Source: Rhodococcus tukisamuensis NBRC 100609 (GTDB lineage: Bacteria; Actinomycetota; Actinomycetes; Mycobacteriales; Mycobacteriaceae). From it: a stretch of 64,000 bases of DNA. The position numbers were made by a program, and so were the translations under genes. The notes beneath the pieces were generated by a model, which searched no databases, was not told the DNA's origin, and worked only from the letters and a program-made list of their open reading frames with translations. The DNA is taken from the NCBI RefSeq assembly GCF_001894985.1, contig NZ_BCXG01000002.1, forward strand, positions 62,001 through 126,000, given 5' to 3'. Of the stretch, positions 25,833 through 34,780 are shown one piece after another (the first letter of the stretch is position 1; each line of letters starts with the position of its first letter).

Positions 25833-26400
25833 ACCGAATCTCGTCGAGCGCTACCAGGCGTACCGGGTGCGCCGGTTCCTGGCGAACTCCGAGAAGTGGC
25901 GCGACATGCTTCCCGGTTGGCGCACCCAGCGACGGCGACGGGCACTGGTGACGGGCCTGGCGGTCACGTTCGCGCTGATGCTCGCGGTGGCGGTGGCGTG
26001 CCACTTCTCCGAGTGGGCACCGCTGCTGTGGCTGCCGGTGTGCGTGCTGTTCCTGCCCATCTGGACCTCGCTCGCCGTCGTCTCGGGCCGCCAGGGCGAC
26101 GCACCGACCGAGGCCCTCGACGAGTGGGAGGTCCAGCAGCAGAACAGCGCCCGCTCGATCGCCCTGAGCATCACCCAGTGGCTGATGATGATCCCGGTGG
26201 CGTACCTGATCATCGGCAGCGTCAACACCGGCGGCTCCCACACCACCATGGCCTACACCGGCGGACTGCTCACCCTCACCATGCTGATGGTCGGCGGCTG
26301 CCTGCCCACGATGATCCTGGCCTGGAGCCAGCCCGACCCCGACCCCGACCCCGTTGCGGACCACCCAGAGGAGGCGGCATGCACGCCGGCAACACCCTGA
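25825..26400 (+). CDS. Membrane protein encoded between XRE regulator and ABC exporter
   Basis: This 191-residue protein has a basic, soluble N-terminus (about 1-40) and four membrane helices (about 41-60, 65-85, 112-130, 142-162). A repeated Asp-Pro tail (QPDPDPDPVAD) follows. I recognise no family. The gene overlaps the XRE gene before it and the ABC ATPase gene after it (by 22 bp), so all are translationally coupled. This arrangement recalls small operons with an XRE regulator and a DUF2178-like membrane protein of poorly known role. A part in the export machinery is inferred from position only. Confidence 0.72.
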   Translation: MSEPNLVERYQAYRVRRFLANSEKWRDMLPGWRTQRRRRALVTGLAVTFALMLAVAVACHFSEWAPLLWLPVCVLFLPIWTSLAVVSGRQGDAPTEALDEWEVQQQNSARSIALSITQWLMMIPVAYLIIGSVNTGGSHTTMAYTGGLLTLTMLMVGGCLPTMILAWSQPDPDPDPVADHPEEAACTPATP

Positions 26401-27281
26401 CCATCGACCGGATCTCCAAACGCTACGGCGACGTCGTGGCGCTCGACGACCTCAGCTTCGAGGTGCGCCCCGGCGAGATCTTCGGCTTCGTCGGCAGCAA
26501 CGGCGCGGGCAAGACGACCACCATGCGGATCACCCTCGGCGTGCTGTCCGCCGACTCGGGCGAGGTCCGCCTCGGCGGGCGGCCAGTCGACCTCGACGTG
26601 CGCCGCACCATCGGCTACATGCCGGAGGAACGCGGTCTGTACCCGAAGATGAAGGTCGGCGCACAGCTCGCGTATCTCGCTGAGCTGCACGGCCTCTCGC
26701 GCCGCGATGCCCGCAGCGCGGTGGCCCGCTGGACCGAACGCCTCGGCATCGACACCCGCGTCGACGACACCGTCGACGCGCTCAGCCTCGGCAACCAGCA
26801 GCGGGTGCAGTTGGCGGCCGCACTGGTGCACGACCCCGCGGTGCTGGTGCTCGACGAGCCGTTCTCCGGACTCGACCCGGTCGCGGTGGACGTGATGAGC
26901 GAGGTGCTGGTCGAGAAGGCGGACGCCGGTGTGCCGGTGATCTTCTCGAGTCACCAGCTCGACCTGGTACAGCGCCTGTGCCACCGGGTCGGCATCATCG
27001 CCGCGGGCCGGATGCGCGCCGTCGGCACGGTCGAGGAGTTGCGCGGCGCCGGCCAGACCCAACTGGTGGTGCACGCCCCGTCCGCCCATGACGGCTGGGC
27101 CGACCCGATCGACGGCGTGCGGACACTGAGCCACCAGGACGGTCGCACCGTGCTCGCCCTCGACCCGGGTGCCGACGACCAGACCGTCCTCGCCGCCGCC
27201 CTGAGAACCGGCCCGGTACACGAGTTCTCGTTGCAACGTCCCTCCCTGACCGAACTGTTCCGAGAGGTTGTCGCCGCATGA
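26379..27281 (+). CDS. ABC exporter ATPase, NatA-like
   Basis: The 300-residue ATPase has Walker A GSNGAGKTT, the signature LSLGNQQRVQLAAAL, Walker B VLVLDEPFSGLDP and the H-loop SSHQLDL. A C-terminal domain of about 80 residues (AGQTQLVVHAP onward) is typical of exporter-type subunits such as NatA and YhaQ. It would power the permease encoded next. The ATG at 26379 lies inside the 3' end of the previous gene and follows GAGGAGG. Overlap with the permease gene (27278-27281) shows tight coupling. Substrate unknown; NatAB exports Na+, but relatives export drugs or peptides. Confidence 0.9.
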   Translation: MHAGNTLTIDRISKRYGDVVALDDLSFEVRPGEIFGFVGSNGAGKTTTMRITLGVLSADSGEVRLGGRPVDLDVRRTIGYMPEERGLYPKMKVGAQLAYLAELHGLSRRDARSAVARWTERLGIDTRVDDTVDALSLGNQQRVQLAAALVHDPAVLVLDEPFSGLDPVAVDVMSEVLVEKADAGVPVIFSSHQLDLVQRLCHRVGIIAAGRMRAVGTVEELRGAGQTQLVVHAPSAHDGWADPIDGVRTLSHQDGRTVLALDPGADDQTVLAAALRTGPVHEFSLQRPSLTELFREVVAA

Positions 27282-28486
27282 GCGCCCCGACGTCACCCGC
27301 GCTGAGCCCGGCCCGCGCCGTCGGCCTGGTCGCCCGCCGCGAGTTCCTCACCCAGGTCCGCAAGAAGAGCTTCCTGATCAGCAACCTGATCATCCTGATC
27401 GCGATCGTCGGCGGCATCGCCGCGTATGCGCTGTTCTCCGGCACCAGCGAGCCCAGCCGCACCACCGTCGGGCTGGTCGGTGACCAGTCGTTGACCGCAG
27501 TACTCGTGTCCGTCGGCGACGCCGCGGGGACGCCGGTCGAGGTCCGCGAGTTCGGCGACGAAGCACAGGCCCGCGACGGCGTCGAGGCCGGCGACATCGA
27601 GGTGGCCGTGATCCCCGCCGCGGACGGATCCGTCACAGCTGTAACGGAATCAGACATCGACGCCGGCCTTCGCATGGTCCTGGACGTGGCGGTCGCCGAG
27701 CAGGCCCGCGCGACCGAGCTGAGCGCACAGGGCGTCGACACCGACGCGCTGACCGCGGCGACCGGCCGCGCGGTGGTCACCGTCGACACCCTGGACGCAC
27801 CGGATCCCGAACGGGGCCAACGCCTCACCCTGTCGATCGCCGCGGTGGCCCTGCTGTACATGCAGATCCTGATGTTCGGCATGTACGTCGCGATGGGCGT
27901 CGTCGAGGAGAAGTCGAGCCGGGTGGTCGAGTTGCTGCTCTCGACGCTGCGGCCGCTGCAGTTGTTGTGGGGCAAGGTCATCGGCATCGGCGCGGTGGGG
28001 TTGGCGCAGCTGGCCGCGTACGGCGTGGCCGGCCTCGGCGCGGGCCTGGCGACGGGTGTCCTCACCGTCACCGGCACCGCCCTCGGCGTGTTCGCGGGCA
28101 CCCTCGGCTGGTTCGTGCTCGGTTTCACCTTCTTCGCGGTGCTCTACGCGGCGGCCGGGTCGATGGTCTCGCGCCAGGAGGACGTCAACTCCACCGCGAT
28201 GCCGCTGACGGTACTGATCATGGCGATGTTCTTCACCGCGTTCTCGGTGGTGAGCGACCCGGACGGCACGCTGAGCAACGTGCTGAGCTGGATCCCGCCG
28301 TTCTCCGCGATCCTGATGCCGCTGCGGATCGCGGCCGGGGTGGCGAGCACAACGCAGGTGGTCGGCACCGTCGCGATCATGCTCGCGGTCACCGCGGCGC
28401 TGTCGGTGGGCGCGGCAAAGATCTACCAGCGTTCGGTGCTGCGGGTGGGCAAGACCGTGTCCTGGCGGGAGGCGTTCGGCCGCTGA
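27278..28486 (+). CDS. ABC exporter permease, NatB/ABC2-type
   Basis: The 402-residue permease has one N-terminal helix (about 25-45), a large extracytoplasmic domain (about 50-180) and five C-terminal helices. The ABC-2 segment VVEEKSSRVVELLLSTLRPLQLLWGKVIG falls in the middle. This is the NatB/YhaP layout. ATGA overlap with the ATPase gene and the absence of a further subunit suggest a complete two-component exporter. Confidence 0.9.
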   Translation: MSAPTSPALSPARAVGLVARREFLTQVRKKSFLISNLIILIAIVGGIAAYALFSGTSEPSRTTVGLVGDQSLTAVLVSVGDAAGTPVEVREFGDEAQARDGVEAGDIEVAVIPAADGSVTAVTESDIDAGLRMVLDVAVAEQARATELSAQGVDTDALTAATGRAVVTVDTLDAPDPERGQRLTLSIAAVALLYMQILMFGMYVAMGVVEEKSSRVVELLLSTLRPLQLLWGKVIGIGAVGLAQLAAYGVAGLGAGLATGVLTVTGTALGVFAGTLGWFVLGFTFFAVLYAAAGSMVSRQEDVNSTAMPLTVLIMAMFFTAFSVVSDPDGTLSNVLSWIPPFSAILMPLRIAAGVASTTQVVGTVAIMLAVTAALSVGAAKIYQRSVLRVGKTVSWREAFGR

Positions 28487-28505
28487 GCGGGGTTATGGTC
28501 TGGCC

Positions 28506-29999
28506 ATGAGTCAGCGCCTGTCCGCCCACGAGATCCTCGACCTGGTGCTCGACGCCGGCAGCTTCGTGTCCTGGGACACCGCCCCGATCGCGGTCGACAC
28601 CGACGAGTCCTACCGCGCCGACCTCGACGCGGCGGCCGCGAAGACCGGCCTGGACGAGTCCGTGATCACCGGCGAGGGCACCGTCCACGGCCGGCGGGTG
28701 GCCGTGATCGCCTGCGAGTTCGGCTTCCTCGCCGGGTCGATCGGCGTCGCGGCGGCCGAGCGGATCGTCGCCGCCGTCGAACGCGCGACCGCGCAGTCGC
28801 TGCCGCTGCTGGCCTCGCCGACCTCCGGCGGCACCCGCATGCAGGAGGGCACCCTCGCGTTCGTGCAGATGGTGAAGATCGCCGCGGCCATCACCGTGCA
28901 CAAGGCCGCGCACCTGCCCTACCTGGTGTACCTGCGCAACCCCACCACCGGCGGGGTGTTCGCGTCGTGGGGTTCGCTCGGGCACGTGACCGTCGCGGAG
29001 CCGGGCGCGCTGGTCGGATTCCTCGGGCCGCGGGTGTACCAGGCGCTGTACGGCGAGAAGTTCCCCGAGGGCGTGCAGACCGCCGAGAACCTCTACCGCA
29101 ACGGCGTGATCGACGGTGTGGTGCCGCCGAAATGGCTGCGGCACCTCGTGATCCGTGCGCTCCGGGTGCTGACCGGCGAGTCCGACGCGGTAATGGACCC
29201 GCTGCCCGAGCCCGCACACATCCCGGACGTGCCGGCCTGGCAGTCGGTGATGCTCTCGCGGCGGGCCGACCGGCCCGGCATCCGGGCGCTGCTGCGGTAC
29301 GCCGCCACCGAGCAGGTGCCGCTCAGCGGCACCGGGCAGGGTGAGGCCGACAAGACGGTGCTGGTCTCGCTGGCCCGGTTCCGCGGCGCCCCCTGCGTGC
29401 TGTTCGGACAGGACCGCAGCGGCCAGTCCGCGCAGCACACCATGGGCCCCGGTGCCCTCCGCGAGGCGCGTCGGGCGATGAAGCTGGCCGAGGAGCTGCG
29501 GATCCCGTTGGTGCTCGTCATCGACACCCTCGGTGCGTCGCTGTCGAAGGAGGCGGAGGAACGCGGACTCGCCCCGGAGATCGCGCGCTGCCTCGCCGAC
29601 CTGGTCACCCTCGACACCCCGACGGTCTCGGTGCTGCTCGGCCAGGGCACCGGCGGCGGCGCGCTGGCCCTGCTACCCGCGGACCGGGTGCTCACCGCGC
29701 AGAACGGGTGGCTGGCCCCGCTGCCCCCGGAAGGCGCCAGCGCCATCGTGCACCGCGACACCACGCACGCCCCCCGGATGGCGGCCGCCCAGGGCATCCG
29801 GTCGCTGGACCTGCTCCGCGACGGCATCGTCGACGCGATCATCCCCGAACTGCCGGACGCCGCCGACGAACCGGTCGAGTTCTCCAAACGGGTGGGCGCG
29901 GCGATCGCCCGGGAACTGGTCACGCTCGCCGCCGAACCCGCCGCGGACCGTCACACCTCCCGCATCGCGCGCTACCGCAGCCTCGGGCTGCCCCGATGA
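28506..29999 (+). CDS. accD3: Acyl-CoA carboxyltransferase subunit AccD3
   Basis: The 497-residue protein is a beta-plus-alpha carboxyltransferase in one chain. The N-terminal crotonase-like half has SPTSGGTRMQEG and NPTTGGVFASWGSLGHV; the second half has GPGALREARRAMKLAEE and LGQGTGGGALALLPADRVL. It would transfer carboxyl groups from biotin to an acyl-CoA, pairing with a biotinylated AccA subunit. The length and position relative to echA6 and prrA match M. tuberculosis AccD3 (Rv0904c, about 495 residues as I recall). The substrate of AccD3 is not established. The next gene starts inside its stop codon (ATGA at 29996). Confidence 0.88.
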   Translation: MSQRLSAHEILDLVLDAGSFVSWDTAPIAVDTDESYRADLDAAAAKTGLDESVITGEGTVHGRRVAVIACEFGFLAGSIGVAAAERIVAAVERATAQSLPLLASPTSGGTRMQEGTLAFVQMVKIAAAITVHKAAHLPYLVYLRNPTTGGVFASWGSLGHVTVAEPGALVGFLGPRVYQALYGEKFPEGVQTAENLYRNGVIDGVVPPKWLRHLVIRALRVLTGESDAVMDPLPEPAHIPDVPAWQSVMLSRRADRPGIRALLRYAATEQVPLSGTGQGEADKTVLVSLARFRGAPCVLFGQDRSGQSAQHTMGPGALREARRAMKLAEELRIPLVLVIDTLGASLSKEAEERGLAPEIARCLADLVTLDTPTVSVLLGQGTGGGALALLPADRVLTAQNGWLAPLPPEGASAIVHRDTTHAPRMAAAQGIRSLDLLRDGIVDAIIPELPDAADEPVEFSKRVGAAIARELVTLAAEPAADRHTSRIARYRSLGLPR

Positions 30000-31057
30000 G
30001 TCCCGCCGCGAGCGAGCACGACTACGACCACGCCGCGCTGGCCCGGTTCGAGCTGTTCCTGTTCGCGGCGGTGGCCACCGTGCTGATCACCCGCGCGTAC
30101 CTCGCGGCCACCGGCTACCCGCAGATCGGCGGCGGCGCCCTGCACATCGCGCACGTGCTGTGGGGCGGGCTGTTGATGGCCGGGGCGCTCGTCGGGGTGC
30201 AGATCAGCCAGGGCAGCCGGGCCCGGGTCCGCGCCGCCCTGGTCGGCGGCATCGGTTTCGGCCTGTTCATCGACGAGATCGGCAAGTTCGTCACCGCCGA
30301 CGTCGACTACTTCTTCCAGCCCGCCATCGCCATCATGTACGTCGTCTTCGTGCTGTTCTACCTGGTGGTGCGGGAACTGCTGCTGCGGCGGCCGCTGACC
30401 GACCGCAAACGCCTGGCGGTCGGCTTCGGCGCCCTCTCCGATCTCGCGCTCGGCCAGCTCGACGAGGTCCGGTACCGGTCCGCGCTGCGCGTCGTCGACG
30501 GGGTGCGGGACCCGAAGTTCACGGACCTCGCGGGCCTCGTCCACGCCGGGCTGACCTCGCAGACTCCGCCGACGCGGGGGCTCGAATCGAGGATCACTCA
30601 CGCACGCGACGCGCTCACCCGACGTTCGACGGCGGTGCTGTCGCACTGGCTGGTTCGCCGAACGGTCCTGGCGCTGTTCGTGTTACAGGCGGCGGCGTCC
30701 GTCGTCGGGGTGGTCGTCTCGCTGGTCGTCGACAGCACCTACGAGACCGACGACGTGGCCGACCTGATGGTGCAGTTGTCGAGCGCGGTGACCGTCGTCC
30801 TGATCGTGGCCGGCGTGTGGTTCCTGTTCCGTGGCCCCTACCTGCGGTCCCTGCGGCTGCTGCGGGCGTCCATCGTGGTCAACCTGCTGGTGACGCAGGT
30901 GTTCCTGTTCGCCGAGAACCAGCTCGGCGCGCTGACCGGGTTCGCCCTCTCGCTGTTCCTGCTCGCCGTCCTGCGCACTGCCATCCGAACCGAGGAGGGC
31001 GCCGTGTCCGCCGTAGCGCCGGAGTCCTCGGCGAGCACCGCGGACACCCCGGCCTAG
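29996..31057 (+). CDS. Polytopic membrane protein coupled to accD3
   Basis: This 353-residue protein has about four N-terminal membrane helices (first 125 residues), a central soluble region (about 130-215: FGALSDLALGQLDEVRYRSA) and four C-terminal helices. The second helix region contains GFGLFIDEIGKFV, an acidic segment inside a hydrophobic context. I recognise no named family. The ATGA overlap with accD3 indicates coupled translation and a possible link to acyl-lipid metabolism. Its stop and that of the convergent GPP34 gene share a CTAG at 31054-31057. Confidence 0.72.
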   Translation: MSPAASEHDYDHAALARFELFLFAAVATVLITRAYLAATGYPQIGGGALHIAHVLWGGLLMAGALVGVQISQGSRARVRAALVGGIGFGLFIDEIGKFVTADVDYFFQPAIAIMYVVFVLFYLVVRELLLRRPLTDRKRLAVGFGALSDLALGQLDEVRYRSALRVVDGVRDPKFTDLAGLVHAGLTSQTPPTRGLESRITHARDALTRRSTAVLSHWLVRRTVLALFVLQAAASVVGVVVSLVVDSTYETDDVADLMVQLSSAVTVVLIVAGVWFLFRGPYLRSLRLLRASIVVNLLVTQVFLFAENQLGALTGFALSLFLLAVLRTAIRTEEGAVSAVAPESSASTADTPA

Positions 31058-31731
31058 GACGTACCGCCCGCCGCGATCGACGGCACGATGACCGCGACCA
31101 TAACCGCCGCATTGACGGCCTCGACCGCCTTGCGTACCGCGGCGCCCGCCCACTCCCCTTCGGCGATCTCCTTGGCGCGCTTGTTGACAGCGCGCCGGTC
31201 GCCGTCCGGAAACACCTTCGGCGTCGCGTCCACCGCGGCGAGCAGCGAGACCAGCGCGGAGGTCCGGGGCGACGGGTCGGCGCCGCCGATCACCGCGTCG
31301 CGCAGCTCGGCGCGGAGCCGACTTTCGTGGGTGTCGTCGACGGCGGGCCACACCGTGGTCGGGAAGATGCCGAGCAGCTTCGCCTTGGCCTCGCGCACCC
31401 AGCCCTTCGCCACGATCCGTTCGAGCACCGCCTCGCGCAGGCCCTTGTCGAGCTTCTCGATGGCCCGCTCCGGCCTCATCGGCTTGGACTCCCGCAACCG
31501 GGCGACCGCCCGCGCGAGGATCTCGTCGTCCGGAGTGGACTCGTGGCGCAGCACCAAACGCCCCCTGCGCACTTCCTCGCCCTCCCCGGCCGGCTCGACC
31601 ACGCCGTCGAGGGCCAGTTCGAGCAGCACGGCACCGGCCAGCACGCGCGGCAGCTTGGCGCCGTCCACGACGGGCTTTCCGGTCTCGTCGTCCAGGAGCA
31701 GCAGCAACAGGTCTTCGGCGAGCAGCGTCAT
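31054..31731 (-). CDS. GPP34 (GOLPH3/Vps74-like) family protein
   Basis: The 225-residue cytoplasmic protein opens with LLAEDLLLLLLDDETGKP, the GPP34 hallmark, and keeps the helical pattern LAGAVLLELALDG and the LRRG/WVREAKAKLLGIFP region. Eukaryotic GOLPH3 binds phosphatidylinositol-4-phosphate and sorts glycosyltransferases. Bacterial members are common in actinobacteria and have no firmly known role; peripheral membrane binding is likely. The ATG at 31731 gives the standard N-terminus. It converges on the accD3-coupled membrane protein gene. Confidence 0.88.
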   Translation of the reverse strand: MTLLAEDLLLLLLDDETGKPVVDGAKLPRVLAGAVLLELALDGVVEPAGEGEEVRRGRLVLRHESTPDDEILARAVARLRESKPMRPERAIEKLDKGLREAVLERIVAKGWVREAKAKLLGIFPTTVWPAVDDTHESRLRAELRDAVIGGADPSPRTSALVSLLAAVDATPKVFPDGDRRAVNKRAKEIAEGEWAGAAVRKAVEAVNAAVMVAVIVPSIAAGGTS

Positions 31732-31777
31732 GACCCCACCGTACGGCGGACCGACCAGTGGAGCTGTTCGACGGTGT

Positions 31778-32638
31778 TCAGCGGTCGTTGCCCGGCGTCG
31801 GCTCCGACGCCGCGGACTCTGCTCGCCGCCGGCGCACGGCCCGCACCGCCACCAGCGCGAACAGCACCAGCACGACCGCCAGCAGGATCCCAGCATCGGA
31901 AACCCGCTGTGCCCAGTCACTCACTGTCACCTGGAGCGAGAACTGGTCGTCCACCCCCATCACGCCGCCGAGGTTCGCGGTCCCGTCGGTGGCGAGAAAG
32001 AGGGCTCCGAGCGCCACGAACAGCAGACCCGACACCAGCGACGTCGTGTGCGTGCGCACCGGCCCGAGCGCGATCGTCCTGCCCCGCAACCACGGCCGCC
32101 GTCCCAGATCGAATCGGTCCCAGAGCAACGCCAGCACGAAGAGCGGGACGGTCATCCCCAACGCGTAGACGGCCATCAGCAGTCCGCCGTAGCCGGCACC
32201 GCCGCCGGCCACCGCGATCGTGAGGACGCTGCCGAGCAGAGGCCCCGAACAGAACCCGGCGAACCCGTACACGCCTCCGAGCGCGAACACCGACACGGTG
32301 CCGGAGATACGGACCGACCCGGCCGCGCGTTGTGCGGGGGCGAACGCGAATCCCCGGCCGAACACCGTCATGACACCGAGTCCGATCAGCACCAGACCAC
32401 TGACCGTCGTCACCGTCTCACGATGCTGGGTCAGCAGCGATCCCATCGCACCGAGACCGGCGCCGAGCGGCACGAGCACCACCGCGAGGCCGAGGTAGAA
32501 CACCGCGGTCCGGGCGGCGAGACGCCCGACACCGTCGAAGGCGTATGCGAAGAAGGACGGCAGCAGCAATGCCGAACAGGGACTGACCAGTGAGAGCAGA
32601 CCACCCAACAGCGCACCGAGCAGTCCGACGTCGGTCAC
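31778..32638 (-). CDS. CcdA-family transmembrane thiol-electron carrier
   Basis: The 286-residue protein has six to seven membrane helices and the two conserved cysteines of the CcdA/DsbD core: C21 in LVSPCSALLLP and C130 in GFAGFCSGPLLG. CcdA moves electrons from cytoplasmic thioredoxin across the membrane to reduce extracytoplasmic disulfides. The gene overlaps the stop of the DsbA-like gene as ATGA (32635-32638), so the redox partner is encoded in the same transcript. It is probably controlled from the twin palindromes at 33400-33441. A C-terminal basic tail follows the last helix. Confidence 0.88.
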   Translation of the reverse strand: MTDVGLLGALLGGLLSLVSPCSALLLPSFFAYAFDGVGRLAARTAVFYLGLAVVLVPLGAGLGAMGSLLTQHRETVTTVSGLVLIGLGVMTVFGRGFAFAPAQRAAGSVRISGTVSVFALGGVYGFAGFCSGPLLGSVLTIAVAGGGAGYGGLLMAVYALGMTVPLFVLALLWDRFDLGRRPWLRGRTIALGPVRTHTTSLVSGLLFVALGALFLATDGTANLGGVMGVDDQFSLQVTVSDWAQRVSDAGILLAVVLVLFALVAVRAVRRRRAESAASEPTPGNDR

Positions 32639-33363
32639 GGCAGTCGCCCACCGGTCTTCTCGATCAACTGCTCGAAGGCCGACAGCGGCTGGGCGCCGAG
32701 CACGGGATAGCCGTCGATCACGAACGACGGCGTGCTCGCCACTCCGATCATATTGGCCTCCAGTGCATCTGCGGCGATGTCCGAGTCCACCGAGGTGTCT
32801 GCGGCGTCACGAGCGAAGCGATCCAGGTCCGGCACGCCGGCCTGTTGCGCGAATCCCCGCAGCGCGACCTGGTCGAAGGTCGGGTGTCCGCGATCCGGCG
32901 CCGCGGCGTACAGAGCCGAGTTGAACTCCCAGAACCTGCCCTGTGCGGCCGCCGCCCGACCGGCTCGCGCGGCGACCATCGACTCTTCCCCGAAGATCGG
33001 CAGGTCCCGCCACTCGATCCGCAGCTTCCCCGCCTCGACGTACTTGTCTACGAGCTGGGGCTCGGTGTCGCGACTGAACTTCGCGCAGAACGGGCAGCGG
33101 TAGTCCGAGTACACGACCACGACCACGGGTGCGTCGACCGGTCCCCGCGCCAGGGGGTCGCCCTCCGTCCGGCGGGCCATGTCCCCGACCGGCCCGATGC
33201 CGGGATCCAGGTCTGCGGTGGCCGTCGCCGACACCGACGCCTCGTCCGCGGCGCCCACCCGGTCCACCACGAGAAGCCCCGCCAGCACAAGAGCGACGAC
33301 GCCGAGCGCTCCGAGCAGCCACACGTCCCGCCCGATCCCGAGCAGCTTGCTCCGCGACGCCAT
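32635..33363 (-). CDS. Membrane-anchored DsbA-like thioredoxin-fold protein
   Basis: The 242-residue protein has an N-terminal anchor helix (about 13-33) and an extracytoplasmic DsbA/thioredoxin-like domain with the active site C90-P-F-C93 in DYRCPFC. The cis-proline loop is STPSFVIDG. This layout matches actinobacterial DsbA-like oxidoreductases used in envelope disulfide exchange. The ATG at 33363 follows GGAGGA with a short spacer. It is encoded upstream of and overlapping ccdA, so the two likely form an electron relay. The promoter region carries two BlaI-like palindromes, and BlaI is encoded about 1.5 kb away. Confidence 0.88.
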   Translation of the reverse strand: MASRSKLLGIGRDVWLLGALGVVALVLAGLLVVDRVGAADEASVSATATADLDPGIGPVGDMARRTEGDPLARGPVDAPVVVVVYSDYRCPFCAKFSRDTEPQLVDKYVEAGKLRIEWRDLPIFGEESMVAARAGRAAAAQGRFWEFNSALYAAAPDRGHPTFDQVALRGFAQQAGVPDLDRFARDAADTSVDSDIAADALEANMIGVASTPSFVIDGYPVLGAQPLSAFEQLIEKTGGRLP

Positions 33364-33399
33364 CCGTCCTCCGTTCGATCCAGCACACCGACCCACAAC

Positions 33400-33416
33400 T
33401 ACTATCGGAGATAGTA
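33400..33416. promoter_or_regulatory. BlaI-type operator, perfect copy
   Basis: TACTATCGGAGATAGTA is a perfect 7-3-7 inverted repeat in the gap between the divergent DsbA-like gene and the 33480 gene. TACTA...TAGTA arms resemble those bound by BlaI/MecI-family repressors, and a BlaI gene is nearby. Confidence 0.65.
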
Positions 33417-33424
33417 CCTGGACC

Positions 33425-33441
33425 TACTATCCTCCTTAGTA
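33425..33441. promoter_or_regulatory. BlaI-type operator, imperfect copy
   Basis: TACTATCCTCCTTAGTA shares the outer TACTA/TAGTA arms with the first copy, spaced 25 bp centre to centre. Tandem sites suit cooperative dimers. It lies 38 bp before the start of the 33480 gene. Confidence 0.6.
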
Positions 33442-33479
33442 GTTCTTCAGGCTTGCGCCGACGAAGGACTCCACTCACT

Positions 33480-33854
33480 GTGACCGAAAACACCGGCAGT
33501 GGAATGTATTTGGTGCGCGCACTCGCGGCGGGTCTCGTGACCGTGATCGCGGTGGGCGTTCCGACGGACATCATCGACACCCGGTTCTTCGGACGCGAGG
33601 TGCCCGCGCGCGGGTGGGAGCACCCGGTCCACGTGGCCACCGCGACCCTGACGGCCCTGTGGTTCGGCATCCGCCCCGGCGCCCAGGAACGCCGACCGAC
33701 CGGCGCGATGGCCGGGGTGGTGCTCGCGGTCATCTCGCTCGCGATGCTGACCATCGCCGTCGTGCTGCGCCGTCGTCAGAGCCTGTGCGGTCCCGACTGC
33801 GCCGGCCCCGCCGAGCGCACCGCCGCGGCTCAGGAGCCGAGCATCGCGCAGTAG
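33480..33854 (+). CDS. Small membrane protein divergent from the ccdA-dsbA-like operon
   Basis: This 124-residue protein has three hydrophobic segments (about 10-30, 48-65, 73-92). A C-terminal tail holds two cysteines close together (SLCGPDCAGP), which might bind metal or form a disulfide. I recognise no family. The GTG at 33480 is preceded by AAGGA with a rather long spacer; the ATG at 33504 is an alternative. It starts 38 bp after the second BlaI-type operator, so it is probably in the same regulon as the redox genes. Its 3' end overlaps the M56 peptidase gene by 25 bp. Confidence 0.62.
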   Translation: MTENTGSGMYLVRALAAGLVTVIAVGVPTDIIDTRFFGREVPARGWEHPVHVATATLTALWFGIRPGAQERRPTGAMAGVVLAVISLAMLTIAVVLRRRQSLCGPDCAGPAERTAAAQEPSIAQ

Positions 33855-34780
33855 GCCGCGAGCGCCGTGACCACGACAGAGACCGTCGCCAGCACCGGCA
33901 GGGCCGACAGGGTGAGCGCGAGCGGATAGTGCAGGACCTGCGCCCCACGGCGCGACGCGCACTGCCCCGACAGCCACACCACGCGATCCTCGACGAAGCC
34001 CGCGGCCGACATCGCCGCCGGCCGGGAGTCCCGCGGTTCGTCGTGCCATCGCTCCAGCGCCGCGCACACCGCTGAAGGACCACACGACGCGGCGGCCTGA
34101 CGGTCCGCGGACAACTCCACCAGCACCCGAACCCACGTCGCGCCCACCCGCGCCAGCGGGACCACCGGGACGGCGGCGCTCAATGCGTCGGCCCACGCCA
34201 CCAACAGGTGATGGCGGCCTCTCAGGTGGGCGCGTTCGTGGGCCAGGATCGCCTCCCTGGCCGGCGGCTCGAGATCCATCACACCCGTTCCCAGCACGAT
34301 CGCCGGGGAGCGGCCGCCGATGCTGTACGCCGCGACCCCCGGCCCGACGACGTGGAAGACGTCGCCGTCGGTCGAGTTCCGCCGTCCCACCAGGCGCAGC
34401 ACCGACGCGTGCTCCTCGGTGACCCGGCGATGGCGGAGCAGACCCCGCGAGACGACCAGCGCGATCCTTCCGACCAACAGCAAGCCGACAGCCCATAGCG
34501 TCGCCTCGACTGCGAGAAACCAAGGAACAGTGCCGTTCTGGCGCAGGGAGCTGACACACGAGAGCGTCGACGAGGGCAGGAGGTGCCAGCGATCTCCCGG
34601 CCGCACCCACAGGACGAGTGGCACGGCCGCCACCGCACCGACGAACAGTGCCTGCGACGTCAGCCAGGCCGCGAGGGCCACCCGCGGGTGCCGGTGCGGC
34701 GCCGCGAGCAGGCCGAGCCAGTGCGGCGCCGCGAACCCGAGAACCACCGTGGCGGCGAGCAGGCCGATCGCGGCGATCAC
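33830..34780 (-). CDS. M56-family membrane metallopeptidase (BlaR1-like)
   Basis: The 316-residue protein has membrane helices at about 4-22, 40-58, 88-110 and a C-terminal helix (about 288-310). The zinc site HERAH (H181, E182, H185) lies in a cytoplasmic loop, followed by an ELSADRQAA motif that can supply the third ligand. BlaR1-type proteins cleave or trigger cleavage of BlaI repressors. This one lacks the extracellular penicillin-binding sensor domain, so its signal is unknown. The GTG start overlaps the BlaI stop as GTGA (34777-34780), the usual coupled blaI-blaR order. Confidence 0.88.
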   Translation of the reverse strand: MIAAIGLLAATVVLGFAAPHWLGLLAAPHRHPRVALAAWLTSQALFVGAVAAVPLVLWVRPGDRWHLLPSSTLSCVSSLRQNGTVPWFLAVEATLWAVGLLLVGRIALVVSRGLLRHRRVTEEHASVLRLVGRRNSTDGDVFHVVGPGVAAYSIGGRSPAIVLGTGVMDLEPPAREAILAHERAHLRGRHHLLVAWADALSAAVPVVPLARVGATWVRVLVELSADRQAAASCGPSAVCAALERWHDEPRDSRPAAMSAAGFVEDRVVWLSGQCASRRGAQVLHYPLALTLSALPVLATVSVVVTALAAYCAMLGS

